This document shows positions 1 to 7,964 of a stretch of 8,462 nucleotides of DNA, piece after piece. The position numbers and the translations under genes were made by a program. The DNA is from Thiobacillus sp. UBA6918 (GTDB lineage: Bacteria > Pseudomonadota > Gammaproteobacteria > Burkholderiales > Thiobacillaceae), in contig DKAU01000036.1 of assembly GCA_002450925.1 (NCBI GenBank), positions 419 through 8,880 on the forward strand. The letters run 5' to 3'. Under the pieces are notes generated by a model that saw only the letters and a list, made by a program, of their open reading frames with translations, did no database searches and was not told the origin of the DNA. Within the stretch, counting starts at the first letter, position 1; every line of letters starts with the position of its first letter.

Positions 1-1692
1 CCGGTGGTCAACGGCATGGCGACTGCTGCCGACTGGATGTCGGCGGCTTCGTTCATCTCCATGGCTGGCTTGATTGCCTTTCTGGGCTACGGCGGTTCCG
101 TCTATCTGATGGGCTGGACGGGCGGTTACGTGCTGCTGGCGATTCTGCTAGCGCCGTACCTGCGCAAGTTTGGCAAGTTCACGGTGCCTGAATTTATTGG
201 AGACCGCTATTACTCGAATGCGGCACGGATCGTGGCGGTCATTTGCCTGATCTTCATTTCCTTCACCTATGTGGCGGGCCAGATGCGCGGTGTCGGCATC
301 GTGTTCTCCCGTTTCCTGGAGGTGGACATCACGACGGGCCTGATCGTGGGCATGGGCTTGGTGTTCTTCTACGCCGTACTCGGCGGCATGAAGGGCATTA
401 CCTACACACAGGTTGCACAGTATTGCGTGCTGATCTTTGCCTACACCATTCCAGCCGTGTTCATTTCCTTGCAGATCACCGGCAACCCGTTGCCCCAGCT
501 TGGCCTGGGCAGCAGTGTCGGCGACATGGGGTTCCTGACCAAGCTGGACAATGTCGTAACCGATCTTGGTTTTTCCAAGTACACATCGGGTGACAAGAGC
601 ATGATCGATGTGTTTGCCATCACGCTTGCGCTGATGGCGGGTACTGCCGGTCTGCCGCACGTGATCGTGCGTTTCTTTACCGTGCCCAAGGTGCATGATG
701 CCCGCGTATCCGCTGGCTGGGCGCTGGTGTTCATCGCCATTCTTTACACTACTGCACCTGCGGTGGGTGCCATGGCTCGTTACAACCTGCACACTACCGT
801 GAATAGCGCATTGGCTACCGGTGGTGATGTGTTCGCGCCCGAGGCCAGCTTGCAAGGGGAGTCTCGCCCCGAATGGATGAAGCGCTGGGAAGCAACCGGC
901 CTTATCCAATGGGATGACAAGAATGGTGACGGTCGCATCCAGTACTACAACGACAAGAGCAAGGACGAGGCATTCATCGCCAAGGCCGAAGCCGCTGGCT
1001 GGAAAGGCAACGAACTCGGTTCCAAGGGCAAGGATGGTGCATTCCAGGGCAAGGTCGACCGTGACATCATGGTGCTGGCCAACCCCGAAATCGCCGGACT
1101 CCCGAACTGGGTGATTGCACTGGTTGCCGCGGGTGGTATTGCTGCCGCCCTTTCAACTGCTGCCGGTCTGTTGCTGGTCATCTCGGCTGCCGTTTCGCAT
1201 GACCTGATCAAGGGTGTGTTCGCCAGGGACATTTCCGAGAAGGGCGAACTGCTTGCTGGTCGCGCCGCAGCCGGTGTGGCAGTGGTTGTGGCGGGCTACT
1301 TGGGCTACAACCCACCAGGCTTCGTGGCCGAAGTGGTGGCTTTCGCCTTCGGCCTCGCCTGTGCATCCCTGTTCCCGACCATCGTGCTGGGCATCTTCAA
1401 CAAGAAGATGAACAAGGAAGGTGCCATCGCAGGCATGCTGACTGGCCTGGTCTTTACCATGGGCTACATCGTCTACTTCAAAGGCATTTTCATCGAGCCG
1501 ATGGCCAAGAACGAAGCGGCCAACTGGCTGTTTGGCATCTCGCCTGAAGGCATCGGTGTCGTGGGCGCGATTCTTAATGTCGTGGTTGCTTACATCGTGG
1601 GCAAGATTACCTCCCCGTGCCCGGATCATATCCAGCACCTGGTGGAAGATATCCGTTACCCGAGGGGTGCCGGAACAGCCCAGTCCCACTGA
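1..1692 (+). CDS. Sodium:solute symporter, VC_2705 subfamily (acetate/ActP-like), 5'-truncated
   Basis: Integral inner-membrane permease of the SSS family, expected to couple sodium entry to uptake of a small organic acid; acetate is the usual guess but is not proven for this subfamily. The frame is open to the window edge: codon 1 is CCG, and the first residues (PVVNGMATAADWMSAASF) are an internal conserved segment, so the N-terminus lies outside. 563 residues are visible. Counting from window codon 1, hydrophobic segments lie near 15-37, 39-53, 74-97, 110-130, 137-157, 203-222, 238-260, 368-398, 420-436, 440-465, 475-498 and 520-540. A polar stretch of about 105 residues (262-366), much longer than the matching ActP loop as I recall it, carries an EF-hand-like DKNGDGRI motif. 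Many homologues are preceded by a small DUF4212 subunit, which would lie left of this window. Stop TGA at 1690-1692, followed by a strong terminator. The family is secure; the substrate is not. Confidence 0.92.
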   Translation, partial: PVVNGMATAADWMSAASFISMAGLIAFLGYGGSVYLMGWTGGYVLLAILLAPYLRKFGKFTVPEFIGDRYYSNAARIVAVICLIFISFTYVAGQMRGVGIVFSRFLEVDITTGLIVGMGLVFFYAVLGGMKGITYTQVAQYCVLIFAYTIPAVFISLQITGNPLPQLGLGSSVGDMGFLTKLDNVVTDLGFSKYTSGDKSMIDVFAITLALMAGTAGLPHVIVRFFTVPKVHDARVSAGWALVFIAILYTTAPAVGAMARYNLHTTVNSALATGGDVFAPEASLQGESRPEWMKRWEATGLIQWDDKNGDGRIQYYNDKSKDEAFIAKAEAAGWKGNELGSKGKDGAFQGKVDRDIMVLANPEIAGLPNWVIALVAAGGIAAALSTAAGLLLVISAAVSHDLIKGVFARDISEKGELLAGRAAAGVAVVVAGYLGYNPPGFVAEVVAFAFGLACASLFPTIVLGIFNKKMNKEGAIAGMLTGLVFTMGYIVYFKGIFIEPMAKNEAANWLFGISPEGIGVVGAILNVVVAYIVGKITSPCPDHIQHLVEDIRYPRGAGTAQSH

Positions 1693-1708
1693 TTTTTCTC
1701 AGTGAAAC

Positions 1709-1738
1709 AAAAAACCCCCGCTTTGGCGGGGGTTTTTT
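1709..1738. terminator. Bidirectional Rho-independent terminator between convergent genes
   Basis: A perfect 7-bp GC stem (1715-1721 CCCCCGC with 1726-1732 GCGGGGG) closes a 4-base loop. It is flanked by A6 (1709-1714) and T6 (1733-1738), so the U-tract rule is met on both strands. It lies 16 bases after the symporter stop and 10 bases beyond the exonuclease stop on the other strand, so one hairpin can end both convergent transcripts. Confidence 0.93.
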
Positions 1739-1748
1739 ATTGGCAAAA

Positions 1749-2456
1749 CTAGAAGACCGGTGGCGTATGTCTTCGATGTTCCCGTTCCATTGCTTTCAAC
1801 CCCTGAAAACTTGCCGCGTTGCGGCTTTGCAGTTTTGGCTGCAGGGCCAGCAAAAGTTCAGCGGTGGACAAGGCATCTGCCAGCGCATTATGCCGAGCGT
1901 AATTGCTGATCTGAAAAACACCCATCCAGTCATCCAGTGATCGATGGCCTCGCGCAAGCCGGGGATAGAGCGCAGGCGCCACATAAGCCAGGTCCGCCCA
2001 GGCATGGCGAAAATTCAGGCCCAGAAAGGTCTTCATCGCCCGGCTGATCATGGACTCATCGAATGCGACATGGAAGGCAATCAGCGGATCCTTGCCCAGG
2101 TATTCGAGGAATGTGAGCAAGGCATCTGCAGGGGGAACGCCTTCCCGCTGGGATGTGGCGCCAATCCCGTGAATCAGGATGTTGCCCTTGTCGCTGACGC
2201 GTTCTTGCTGAAGGACGATTTCGAAGCTGTCGTTCAATTGGATATTGCCGTTGATGACGGCAACGGCGCCGATGGCGATGAGGCGATCCTTGTTGATGTT
2301 CAGTCCGCTGCTTTCTACGTCCACCACCACGTAACGGCTTTCATTCATGGGCTTGTTTTTGAGCGGAGCGGGCAGTGACAGCCAGGCGTCCAGCCGCTGG
2401 GATTGCTGTGCCGTCAAAACCGGCCTCTTGCCAAAGAACCGTTCAAGCAAGTTCAT
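1749..2456 (-). CDS. DnaQ-like DEDDh 3'-5' exonuclease
   Basis: 235-residue protein of the DnaQ/RNase T exonuclease superfamily (related to the DNA polymerase III epsilon proofreading fold), expected to remove nucleotides from 3' ends with two metal ions. All catalytic motifs are visible: Exo I VVVDVESSG with D46 and E48, Exo II AFHVAFDES with D133, and Exo III HNALAD with H189 and D194 (the DEDDh signature). The first 40 residues are a non-catalytic extension. The ATG at 2454-2456 overlaps the stop of the upstream cNMP/CBS/DUF294 gene by four bases (ATGA). No good Shine-Dalgarno precedes it, so translational coupling is likely. It is too short and differently placed to be the replicative epsilon subunit (dnaQ is usually near rnhA). 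A role with its DUF294 partner is more likely, but the substrate is unknown. Stop TAG at 1749-1751. Confidence 0.88.
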   Translation of the reverse strand: MNLLERFFGKRPVLTAQQSQRLDAWLSLPAPLKNKPMNESRYVVVDVESSGLNINKDRLIAIGAVAVINGNIQLNDSFEIVLQQERVSDKGNILIHGIGATSQREGVPPADALLTFLEYLGKDPLIAFHVAFDESMISRAMKTFLGLNFRHAWADLAYVAPALYPRLARGHRSLDDWMGVFQISNYARHNALADALSTAELLLALQPKLQSRNAASFQGLKAMEREHRRHTPPVF

Positions 2457-4342
2457 GCCTGGTAGTCGAGGCTCAGCTTGGTCTGCAGTTTTCGTGCTTG
2501 CCGGAATGCCTCCTTGAGAATGCGGCGGTCAAGATTGTTGAGCGTATCGGGGTCAACCCGGTTGCTGAGCTTCTCTCCCTTTTCATTCTGGGCGTGATGC
2601 AATCGCAAACGCAGCAGTTGAATGAAGAGGAAGGCGTCACAGTATGCATCGACATCCCGATCATTCATGTTCAAAGGCGCGGCAATTTCGCGCAGGCGCA
2701 GCAGGGTGTTTGTTTGCGAGCCGCCAACAGCGAGGCTGAAGATGCGTGCAGCATCGACAAAAGGTGTAATGCCGTTCATCTTGAGGTCAATGGTGTGGTC
2801 GTCCCCGGTGACGAAATCGCGAACCATGCCAAGAGGTGGGCGGTTGCGCAAGGCGTTCACTGCAAGCTGGTGCAGGAATCGCGTATTTTTCGGTGCGGCG
2901 GTTTGCAGCCATTCGCGCAGCGCGTTACCGAGGTGGCTGGCGCCGTATAGGGGGCGGAAGTCGAAGAAGATGGTTGAATGCAGGATATCCATCGGCGCGC
3001 CGTGGTAGATCCAGGTGTCGAAAGTGTTCTTCCATTCCTGCAGCGAAAGACACCACTTCGGATTTGATGCCATTACCTCCCCGTTGCACAGCGGAAAGCC
3101 GCACTCTGCAAGCGCGAGATTGACGCGTTTGGCAAAAGGCAGAAAGATTTCTCGCATGGCAGCGGGATCCTCGTCTTCCTTGAGCGCGAAAATAATGCCG
3201 TTGTCCTGATCGGTGTTCAGCGTCTGCTCGAAACGGCCCTCGGATCCCAGTGCCAGCCAGCAAAATTCGATATCTCTGGCAGGACAGTCTTTTAGCTCGA
3301 GTTCGATGATGCGGGTGGTCAGCAGGTCGTTGAGGGTTGTGATGATCTGGGTCAGCTGTTCTGCCGCGATGCCCTGGGCCAGCATATTGCGGGCAAGCTG
3401 CTGGATGTCGCCGGCGCATTGCTTCAATACTTCCAGTGTTGAGGCCTGACGAATGGCATTGCTGATCCGGCTCAGGCCGACACGCTGCAGCGTGAACAGA
3501 TCTTTTTCCGAAACCACCCCGACCAGCCGGTCATTGTCAGTGACCAACACATGGCGAATGCCTTCCTTTGCCATCGCAAGCGCAGCTTCATGGGCGGGAG
3601 CATGGGGGGGGAGCGTGGTGAGCTTCGTGCTCATGATGTCGATGACGGGCTTTTCCAGGTCAACCTGTGTCAAGGCAACCCGGTTCAACACGTCGTGCAG
3701 GGTAAGCACGCCCTTGGGACTCTGGTTATCAACCGCAACCATGGCACCGACACCCTGATCCTGCATCCGTTGCAAAGCCTGCTTGATCGTGGACTCCGGG
3801 GAACAGGTCACGGGCTCGCGCCGAATGATGGCGGAAAGAATGCTGTTCATCGATTGCTGTTCGGCACTGGCCTTGGAATAGCCTGCCTGAATAAGGTGTT
3901 TCGACTGTTCGAGCAGGTTGGCGATGCGACGGGTGCAAAAGTCGTAAAACTCTGAGCTGAGCCTGGTCAACTGGAGAAAATCCTCAGCGGCCAGTTCATA
4001 GCAGAAGACATCGCTGCTGGCGCGATAGGTGCCAGTAACCGGACGGTTGGCAAGCAGCGCGCCCAGCGGAAAACACTCGCCTTCGTGCAGTTCCAGCCAC
4101 GCACCATTTTCCGTGCTTTGGCCGATTCCCTGCTCGCCTTGGACTACGCCTTGTTTGATGATGAAGAATTTGGGCTTGCCGGATTCTTCTGGGGAAAGAA
4201 TGAGCTCATCTTTCGCGAAATAGCCCAGGGACAATTTTTCCGCCATCCATGTCAGATGGCCGCGCGCCATCTGGTCGAATGGCGCGTATTGGCTCAAATG
4301 GTCTGCTGTTGCCTCAATGAGCGAATTGCCAGCTTCGGGCAT
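2453..4342 (-). CDS. cNMP-binding / CBS / DUF294 nucleotidyltransferase-like protein
   Basis: 629-residue cytoplasmic, multi-domain, probably regulatory protein. Order of parts: a cyclic-nucleotide-binding-like beta-roll (about residues 15-130), a helical linker (130-165), two CBS repeats (about 172-225 and 235-290), a DUF294 nucleotidyltransferase domain (about 320-465), and the helical DUF294 C-terminal domain (about 480-620). The nucleotidyltransferase motif is intact: GSEGR at 366-370 followed by TDQDN, with D378 and D380 as likely metal ligands. The architecture resembles GlnD-type sensors that modify a target protein in response to bound nucleotides, but neither ligand nor target is known. 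The start ATG at 4340-4342 has a G-rich ribosome-binding site (minus-strand GGGGGAA, 4347-4353) at close spacing. It is first in an operon with the exonuclease (4-base overlap). A C8 run lies in the coding strand at 3604-3611. In other proteobacteria I recall this pair beside VC_2705-type symporters, as here. Confidence 0.9.
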   Translation of the reverse strand: MPEAGNSLIEATADHLSQYAPFDQMARGHLTWMAEKLSLGYFAKDELILSPEESGKPKFFIIKQGVVQGEQGIGQSTENGAWLELHEGECFPLGALLANRPVTGTYRASSDVFCYELAAEDFLQLTRLSSEFYDFCTRRIANLLEQSKHLIQAGYSKASAEQQSMNSILSAIIRREPVTCSPESTIKQALQRMQDQGVGAMVAVDNQSPKGVLTLHDVLNRVALTQVDLEKPVIDIMSTKLTTLPPHAPAHEAALAMAKEGIRHVLVTDNDRLVGVVSEKDLFTLQRVGLSRISNAIRQASTLEVLKQCAGDIQQLARNMLAQGIAAEQLTQIITTLNDLLTTRIIELELKDCPARDIEFCWLALGSEGRFEQTLNTDQDNGIIFALKEDEDPAAMREIFLPFAKRVNLALAECGFPLCNGEVMASNPKWCLSLQEWKNTFDTWIYHGAPMDILHSTIFFDFRPLYGASHLGNALREWLQTAAPKNTRFLHQLAVNALRNRPPLGMVRDFVTGDDHTIDLKMNGITPFVDAARIFSLAVGGSQTNTLLRLREIAAPLNMNDRDVDAYCDAFLFIQLLRLRLHHAQNEKGEKLSNRVDPDTLNNLDRRILKEAFRQARKLQTKLSLDYQA

Positions 4343-4482
4343 TGGTTTCCCCCGGCTTGTTGGATGGACCTTCCCATATTGTCAGGCACACGCCACTTCT
4401 GCAAGGCGCACAAAAGTGCAAAAAAAGAAAACCGGATTGGCTGAAATAACTAAACTTGGCAAATGAGACCTGGAGATATTGC
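4343..4482. promoter_or_regulatory. Divergent intergenic region; must hold promoters for both flanking genes
   Basis: 140 bases between two divergently transcribed genes (DUF294 operon to the left, Old Yellow Enzyme to the right), so both promoters are expected here by position. The middle is A-rich (4419-4430). I could not find a -35/-10 pair with good matches on either strand, nor a clear operator palindrome, so no specific element is called. Confidence 0.5.
4472..4475 (+). promoter_or_regulatory. Ribosome-binding site fixing the Old Yellow Enzyme start
   Basis: GGAG sits seven bases before the ATG at 4483-4485. An in-frame TTG at 4456 has no comparable site and would add nine residues that do not resemble the family N-terminus. 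The following MPHLFDPLKL is typical of the start of this class. Confidence 0.8.
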
Positions 4483-5565
4483 ATGCCACATCTTTTCGAC
4501 CCGCTGAAACTGAGAGAACTCGTATTGCCCAATCGCATCGGCATGTCGCCCATGTGCCAATACACCGCACAAAACGGCGTGCCGAATGATTGGCATTTCG
4601 TGCACTACGGCACCCGGGCGGTGGGGGGTGTTGGCCTGATGATTGTCGAGGCGACAGGCGTGGCGCCGGAAGGTCGTATCAGCCGGGGAGATCTGGGCTT
4701 GTGGGATGACGGTCAGATCGATGGCCATGCACGCATCGTGCAGTTTGCAAAAGTGCAGGGTTGCGCGTCAGCCATCCAGCTTGCACATGCGGGTCGCAAG
4801 GCAAGCACGGGTCTGGGCTGGGGGCCGCCCAAGAGCCTGAGCGAAGCGGAAGGTGGATGGAAGTCCGTTGCACCTTCCGCCGTTTCGTTCGGCGAGGGGT
4901 ATGCTGTTCCACAAGAGCTTGATGAAACCGGCATTCAGAAAGTGACAGAGCAGTTTGTCGATGCGGCAAGACGGGCGCGGCAGGCGGGGTATCAGATCGT
5001 TGAAGTCCATGCTGCGCACGGATATTTGCTGCATGAGTTTCTTTCGCCGCTTTCGAACAACCGTACTGATGCCTACGGCGGCAGCCTGGAAAACCGCAGC
5101 CGTTTGTTGCGCGAGATTGTTGCCAGGGTGCGTGCCGAATGGCCGCAGGAGTTACCCGTGTTCGTGCGGCTATCTGCTACGGATTGGGTTGATGGCGGCT
5201 GGGACATCGAACAAACCGTCGAGGTGTGTCGCATGCTCAAGGAACTGGGTGTCGATCTTGTCGACGTTTCTTCCGCCGGGTTGGTCCCCACTGCACAGAT
5301 TCCGGTCGGCCCCGGCTTCCAGACGGAATTTGCTTCGCGTATTCGCCGTGAAGCGGGTATTGCGACTGCAACGGTCGGCGTCATCACGTCTGCCACGCAG
5401 GCAGATCAAATCGTTCGTGATGGACAGGCCGACATGGTGCTGCTGGGACGAGAACTGCTTCGCAATCCCTATTGGCCGCTGGTTGCCGCAGGCGAACTGG
5501 GCCAGACCATTTCCTGGCCGCCGCAATACCTTCGTGCCGCGCCCGTGAACTCGACGATGCGCTGA
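4483..5565 (+). CDS. NADH:flavin oxidoreductase, Old Yellow Enzyme family (YqjM-like)
   Basis: 360-residue FMN-dependent ene-reductase expected to reduce activated carbon-carbon double bonds (enones, maleimides, some nitro compounds or xenobiotics) with NAD(P)H in the cytosol. TIM-barrel landmarks in order: N-terminal LFDPLKLRELVLPNRI; SPMCQY with C25, the redox-tuning cysteine of the YqjM class; QLAHAGRKA (99-107); the substrate pair H176 and H179 in VHAAHGY; the conserved SPLSNNRTDAYGGS (188-201); R229 in VRLS; and the phosphate-binding GR at 322-323. The C-terminal QYLR (R351) resembles the arginine that reaches into the neighbouring subunit in YqjM, an inference by position. The length is normal. 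It is transcribed away from the DUF294 operon and converges on sucrose synthase with only 14 bases between stops and no terminator seen. The physiological substrate cannot be read from the sequence. Confidence 0.93.
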   Translation: MPHLFDPLKLRELVLPNRIGMSPMCQYTAQNGVPNDWHFVHYGTRAVGGVGLMIVEATGVAPEGRISRGDLGLWDDGQIDGHARIVQFAKVQGCASAIQLAHAGRKASTGLGWGPPKSLSEAEGGWKSVAPSAVSFGEGYAVPQELDETGIQKVTEQFVDAARRARQAGYQIVEVHAAHGYLLHEFLSPLSNNRTDAYGGSLENRSRLLREIVARVRAEWPQELPVFVRLSATDWVDGGWDIEQTVEVCRMLKELGVDLVDVSSAGLVPTAQIPVGPGFQTEFASRIRREAGIATATVGVITSATQADQIVRDGQADMVLLGRELLRNPYWPLVAAGELGQTISWPPQYLRAAPVNSTMR

Positions 5566-5579
5566 ATGTTTCTCGCCGG

Positions 5580-7964
5580 TCAGGAAACGGGCACTGCTTT
5601 TGCTAGCGGCCGGTACATCAGGTAGTGGAACATTTCCAGGTAGCGCTGGGATTCCTCGCGTTCCAGGTTGTGCACGAATTTCCAGAAGCCGTAGATGCGT
5701 GCCAGCGTCATCATGCGTTCGGCATAGCGCGTCCAGGTGTAGCGCGCCTGTACGCGCGCAATGGAGTTGCTGGAAATTTCCTGCCAGTTTGAGGCAGAAT
5801 CTTTGCAGCGCTTGAGAAACTGGTAGATGCGTTCGGCGCTGTCTTCGCCATTGTTGGGGTCGATATGAAAACCCGAGTGGCCATCTTCGATGATTTCCAG
5901 CGGGCCGCCATAACGGGTTGCGAACACCGGCAGACCGCAGGCCATGGCTTCAACCACGGTCAGGCCAAAGGCCTCGAACAGCGCAGGCTGCACAAAGATG
6001 CCCTGATGGTCGGCAATGACCCGGTACAGCTCACCGGTAAGCTGCTTGTCGAGTCGACCACCGATCCAGCGTACATGGTTGTGCAAATCGTGCTCTTCCA
6101 AGAGCCGGTGCATGTGCTCGATTTCGGCACGCTCTTCATTGTCGCCCGAGTCGTTGGGGTCGATATGGCCTGCCACCATGATCAGGTTGGCGATGTTGCG
6201 CAACTCGGGATGCTTGCCGAACCAGCTCACCAGTCCGGTGATGTTTTTGATCCGGTCCAGTCTGGCCATGGTGAATATGGGAATCTTCTCAGGCTCGCTC
6301 AGTGCGCCGCATGTGGCGTGGCCGCCGCCGTTTCCAAACAGCATTTCCCGGATTTCGCCATGCAGGCCGGAAAGCCGGTCATTGGTATCCTGGTAGGGAA
6401 AGTAGACGGTTGCATCGGCGCCCGGCGAAACGATGTTGAATTTTGGATCGAAGGGGTCGATGCCGTGAGTCACGCGATAAAGGCCGGGAAGCGTGTACGA
6501 GGCGTAGCCTTCATACTGCCCGATCGAATCGCGCGTGCCGGCGATTTCCTGGTACGTGCTGGTGATGATGAAATCGGCGCTATTCATACTGATGAGGTCA
6601 GCCGTAAACTGGCAACCGAAATGGTACTGCGCATCCATGTCTTTCCAGTAAAGGTCGGACAGCAGGTATTTCGTTTTTTCCAGGGCATGCGCAATGTTGC
6701 ATTGGGTGACGCCCATCTGTCGCGACAACAGACTGGCGACGAGATTGCCATCAGAATAGTTTCCAATGATGAGATCGGGACGGCCGCCCAGTTCGGCAAC
6801 CACTTCAAGCCCGACTTCCTGGGCGAATCGCTCAAGGTAAGGCCAGATCTCAAAGCGTGAAATCCAGCGTGGATGGATTTCACCGTTCTCGTGCCGGAAC
6901 GGTACACGCAAAATCCAGCTGTTGTCTGTGCCATTCACCTTTTCAAGTTGCTGGTCGCAGGTCGTCCCCTCGGCCTCCGGAATCAGGCGCGTGACGATAA
7001 GAATTTTGGGAGTGATGTCGACACCTTGCTGTGAGAGCCGGTTGCGCATTTCCGCTTCCAGCGCGCGCACCTGATCCAGGATGTAGACGACCTGACCACC
7101 TGTGTCCGGTCGACCCAACACATTTTTTTGCCCAAAATACCCGTGCGGCGAAAGGATGAGCAGGCGGGATACCATGGGGATGCGAGAAAGGAAGGCTTCC
7201 ATGGTTTCGGGGGAGGGCCCCTCCAGAACATCCTGCAACAGGCTCAGCGTGTCGATGACCCGGTGGGCATTGTTGCCCCAGCCCGGAGCAAGCCCCAGAT
7301 TATGCAAATGCGGAGCAAATTCCGTCCATGGACTTTCAGGGTCGAGTTTTTCCAGGTGGGAAATTGCCTGGCGTATGACATCGCGCAACACGCCGGCATC
7401 CGGATATGCCACATGAGTCAGCAAAGGCTGTCCCTCCATTGCATGAAGGGTCAGGAAACGCAGCAGTTTTTCTTCCAGCGCTTCAGGCTTGGCGATGACG
7501 CGGCTGGCGAGCTGGCGATTGAGAAACAGCACGCCATTACCGATCGAGCGCGACTCCTTCATGCGCGGGAAGTTTCGGTTGAACGGAGTGAAATCGATTT
7601 CCAGCATCGGCTCGCTGGAGGGCGAAACGATTTTTTCCTTGAAGGCCAGAAACTCGCTGCACTTTATTTCATCAATGCTCAGTAGCTCATTGTTGCAGAG
7701 ACAGAAGTGCCATTCACCAATGCGGGGTCGGTAGGCAAATACAGCAGAAGATGCATCGAAGCAGGCATCCTGCAGATGCGTGATCCAGGAAGAAAATGCA
7801 GCAATGCCCTTTGGGTCGGAATTTTCTTCCACAATTGCCTGCCAGACGCGATGCAGATCGGACTGCAGTAAAAATGCACGTCCTTCCGCCTGGCATTTGT
7901 GCAGCCATTCATGCCAGACGGATCGATGTTCGGTGATGGCCTGCTTTAGATTCTTGATATTCAT
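5580..7964 (-). CDS. Sucrose synthase (bacterial type)
   Basis: 794-residue GT-B glycosyltransferase of family GT4 that reversibly converts sucrose plus NDP to NDP-glucose plus fructose in the cytosol. The length matches bacterial sucrose synthases (about 790-800; Nitrosomonas europaea's is 794 as I recall). An N-terminal regulatory-type region (about 1-265) precedes the catalytic part. Catalytic landmarks: the glycine loop GRPDTGGQVVY (284-294), NIAHALEKTKYL with H426, the HGIDPFDPKFN block (500-510), MARLDRIKN with R568 and K573, and the E-x7-E motif E664/E672 in LFEAFGLTVVEAM. At the positions that set nucleotide preference in plants (the Gln-Asn pair) it has R637 and T643, which points to ADP preference. 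The ATG at 7962-7964 overlaps the upstream phosphatase stop (ATGA) and has a good AAGAGG site. It cannot be a sucrose-phosphate synthase, which lacks this N-terminal layout. Confidence 0.95.
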   Translation of the reverse strand: MNIKNLKQAITEHRSVWHEWLHKCQAEGRAFLLQSDLHRVWQAIVEENSDPKGIAAFSSWITHLQDACFDASSAVFAYRPRIGEWHFCLCNNELLSIDEIKCSEFLAFKEKIVSPSSEPMLEIDFTPFNRNFPRMKESRSIGNGVLFLNRQLASRVIAKPEALEEKLLRFLTLHAMEGQPLLTHVAYPDAGVLRDVIRQAISHLEKLDPESPWTEFAPHLHNLGLAPGWGNNAHRVIDTLSLLQDVLEGPSPETMEAFLSRIPMVSRLLILSPHGYFGQKNVLGRPDTGGQVVYILDQVRALEAEMRNRLSQQGVDITPKILIVTRLIPEAEGTTCDQQLEKVNGTDNSWILRVPFRHENGEIHPRWISRFEIWPYLERFAQEVGLEVVAELGGRPDLIIGNYSDGNLVASLLSRQMGVTQCNIAHALEKTKYLLSDLYWKDMDAQYHFGCQFTADLISMNSADFIITSTYQEIAGTRDSIGQYEGYASYTLPGLYRVTHGIDPFDPKFNIVSPGADATVYFPYQDTNDRLSGLHGEIREMLFGNGGGHATCGALSEPEKIPIFTMARLDRIKNITGLVSWFGKHPELRNIANLIMVAGHIDPNDSGDNEERAEIEHMHRLLEEHDLHNHVRWIGGRLDKQLTGELYRVIADHQGIFVQPALFEAFGLTVVEAMACGLPVFATRYGGPLEIIEDGHSGFHIDPNNGEDSAERIYQFLKRCKDSASNWQEISSNSIARVQARYTWTRYAERMMTLARIYGFWKFVHNLEREESQRYLEMFHYLMYRPLAKAVPVS

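Noticed and set aside
148..909. Minus-strand open frame of 253 codons opposite the symporter
   Set aside because: Low-complexity, histidine-rich translation antisense to conserved membrane segments; no ribosome-binding site or family resemblance seen.
4376..4404. Minus-strand TTGCAG ... CAATAT as a promoter for the DUF294 operon
   Set aside because: The 17-base spacing is right, but the -10 element matches the consensus at only three of six positions, which is not enough to call.
4456..4482. Upstream TTG start for the Old Yellow Enzyme
   Set aside because: It has no suitable Shine-Dalgarno, and the extra nine residues are not family-like; the ATG at 4483 has GGAG at ideal spacing.
5853..6167. 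Exact 15-base direct repeat (5853-5867 and 6153-6167)
   Set aside because: Both copies encode His-Ile-Asp-Pro-Asn in sucrose synthase with the same codons; no other repeat structure surrounds them.
5865..6860. Plus-strand open frame of 331 codons opposite sucrose synthase
   Set aside because: The protein has no recognisable domain, lies wholly inside a gene with all its catalytic motifs, and is a usual by-product of codon bias at this GC content.
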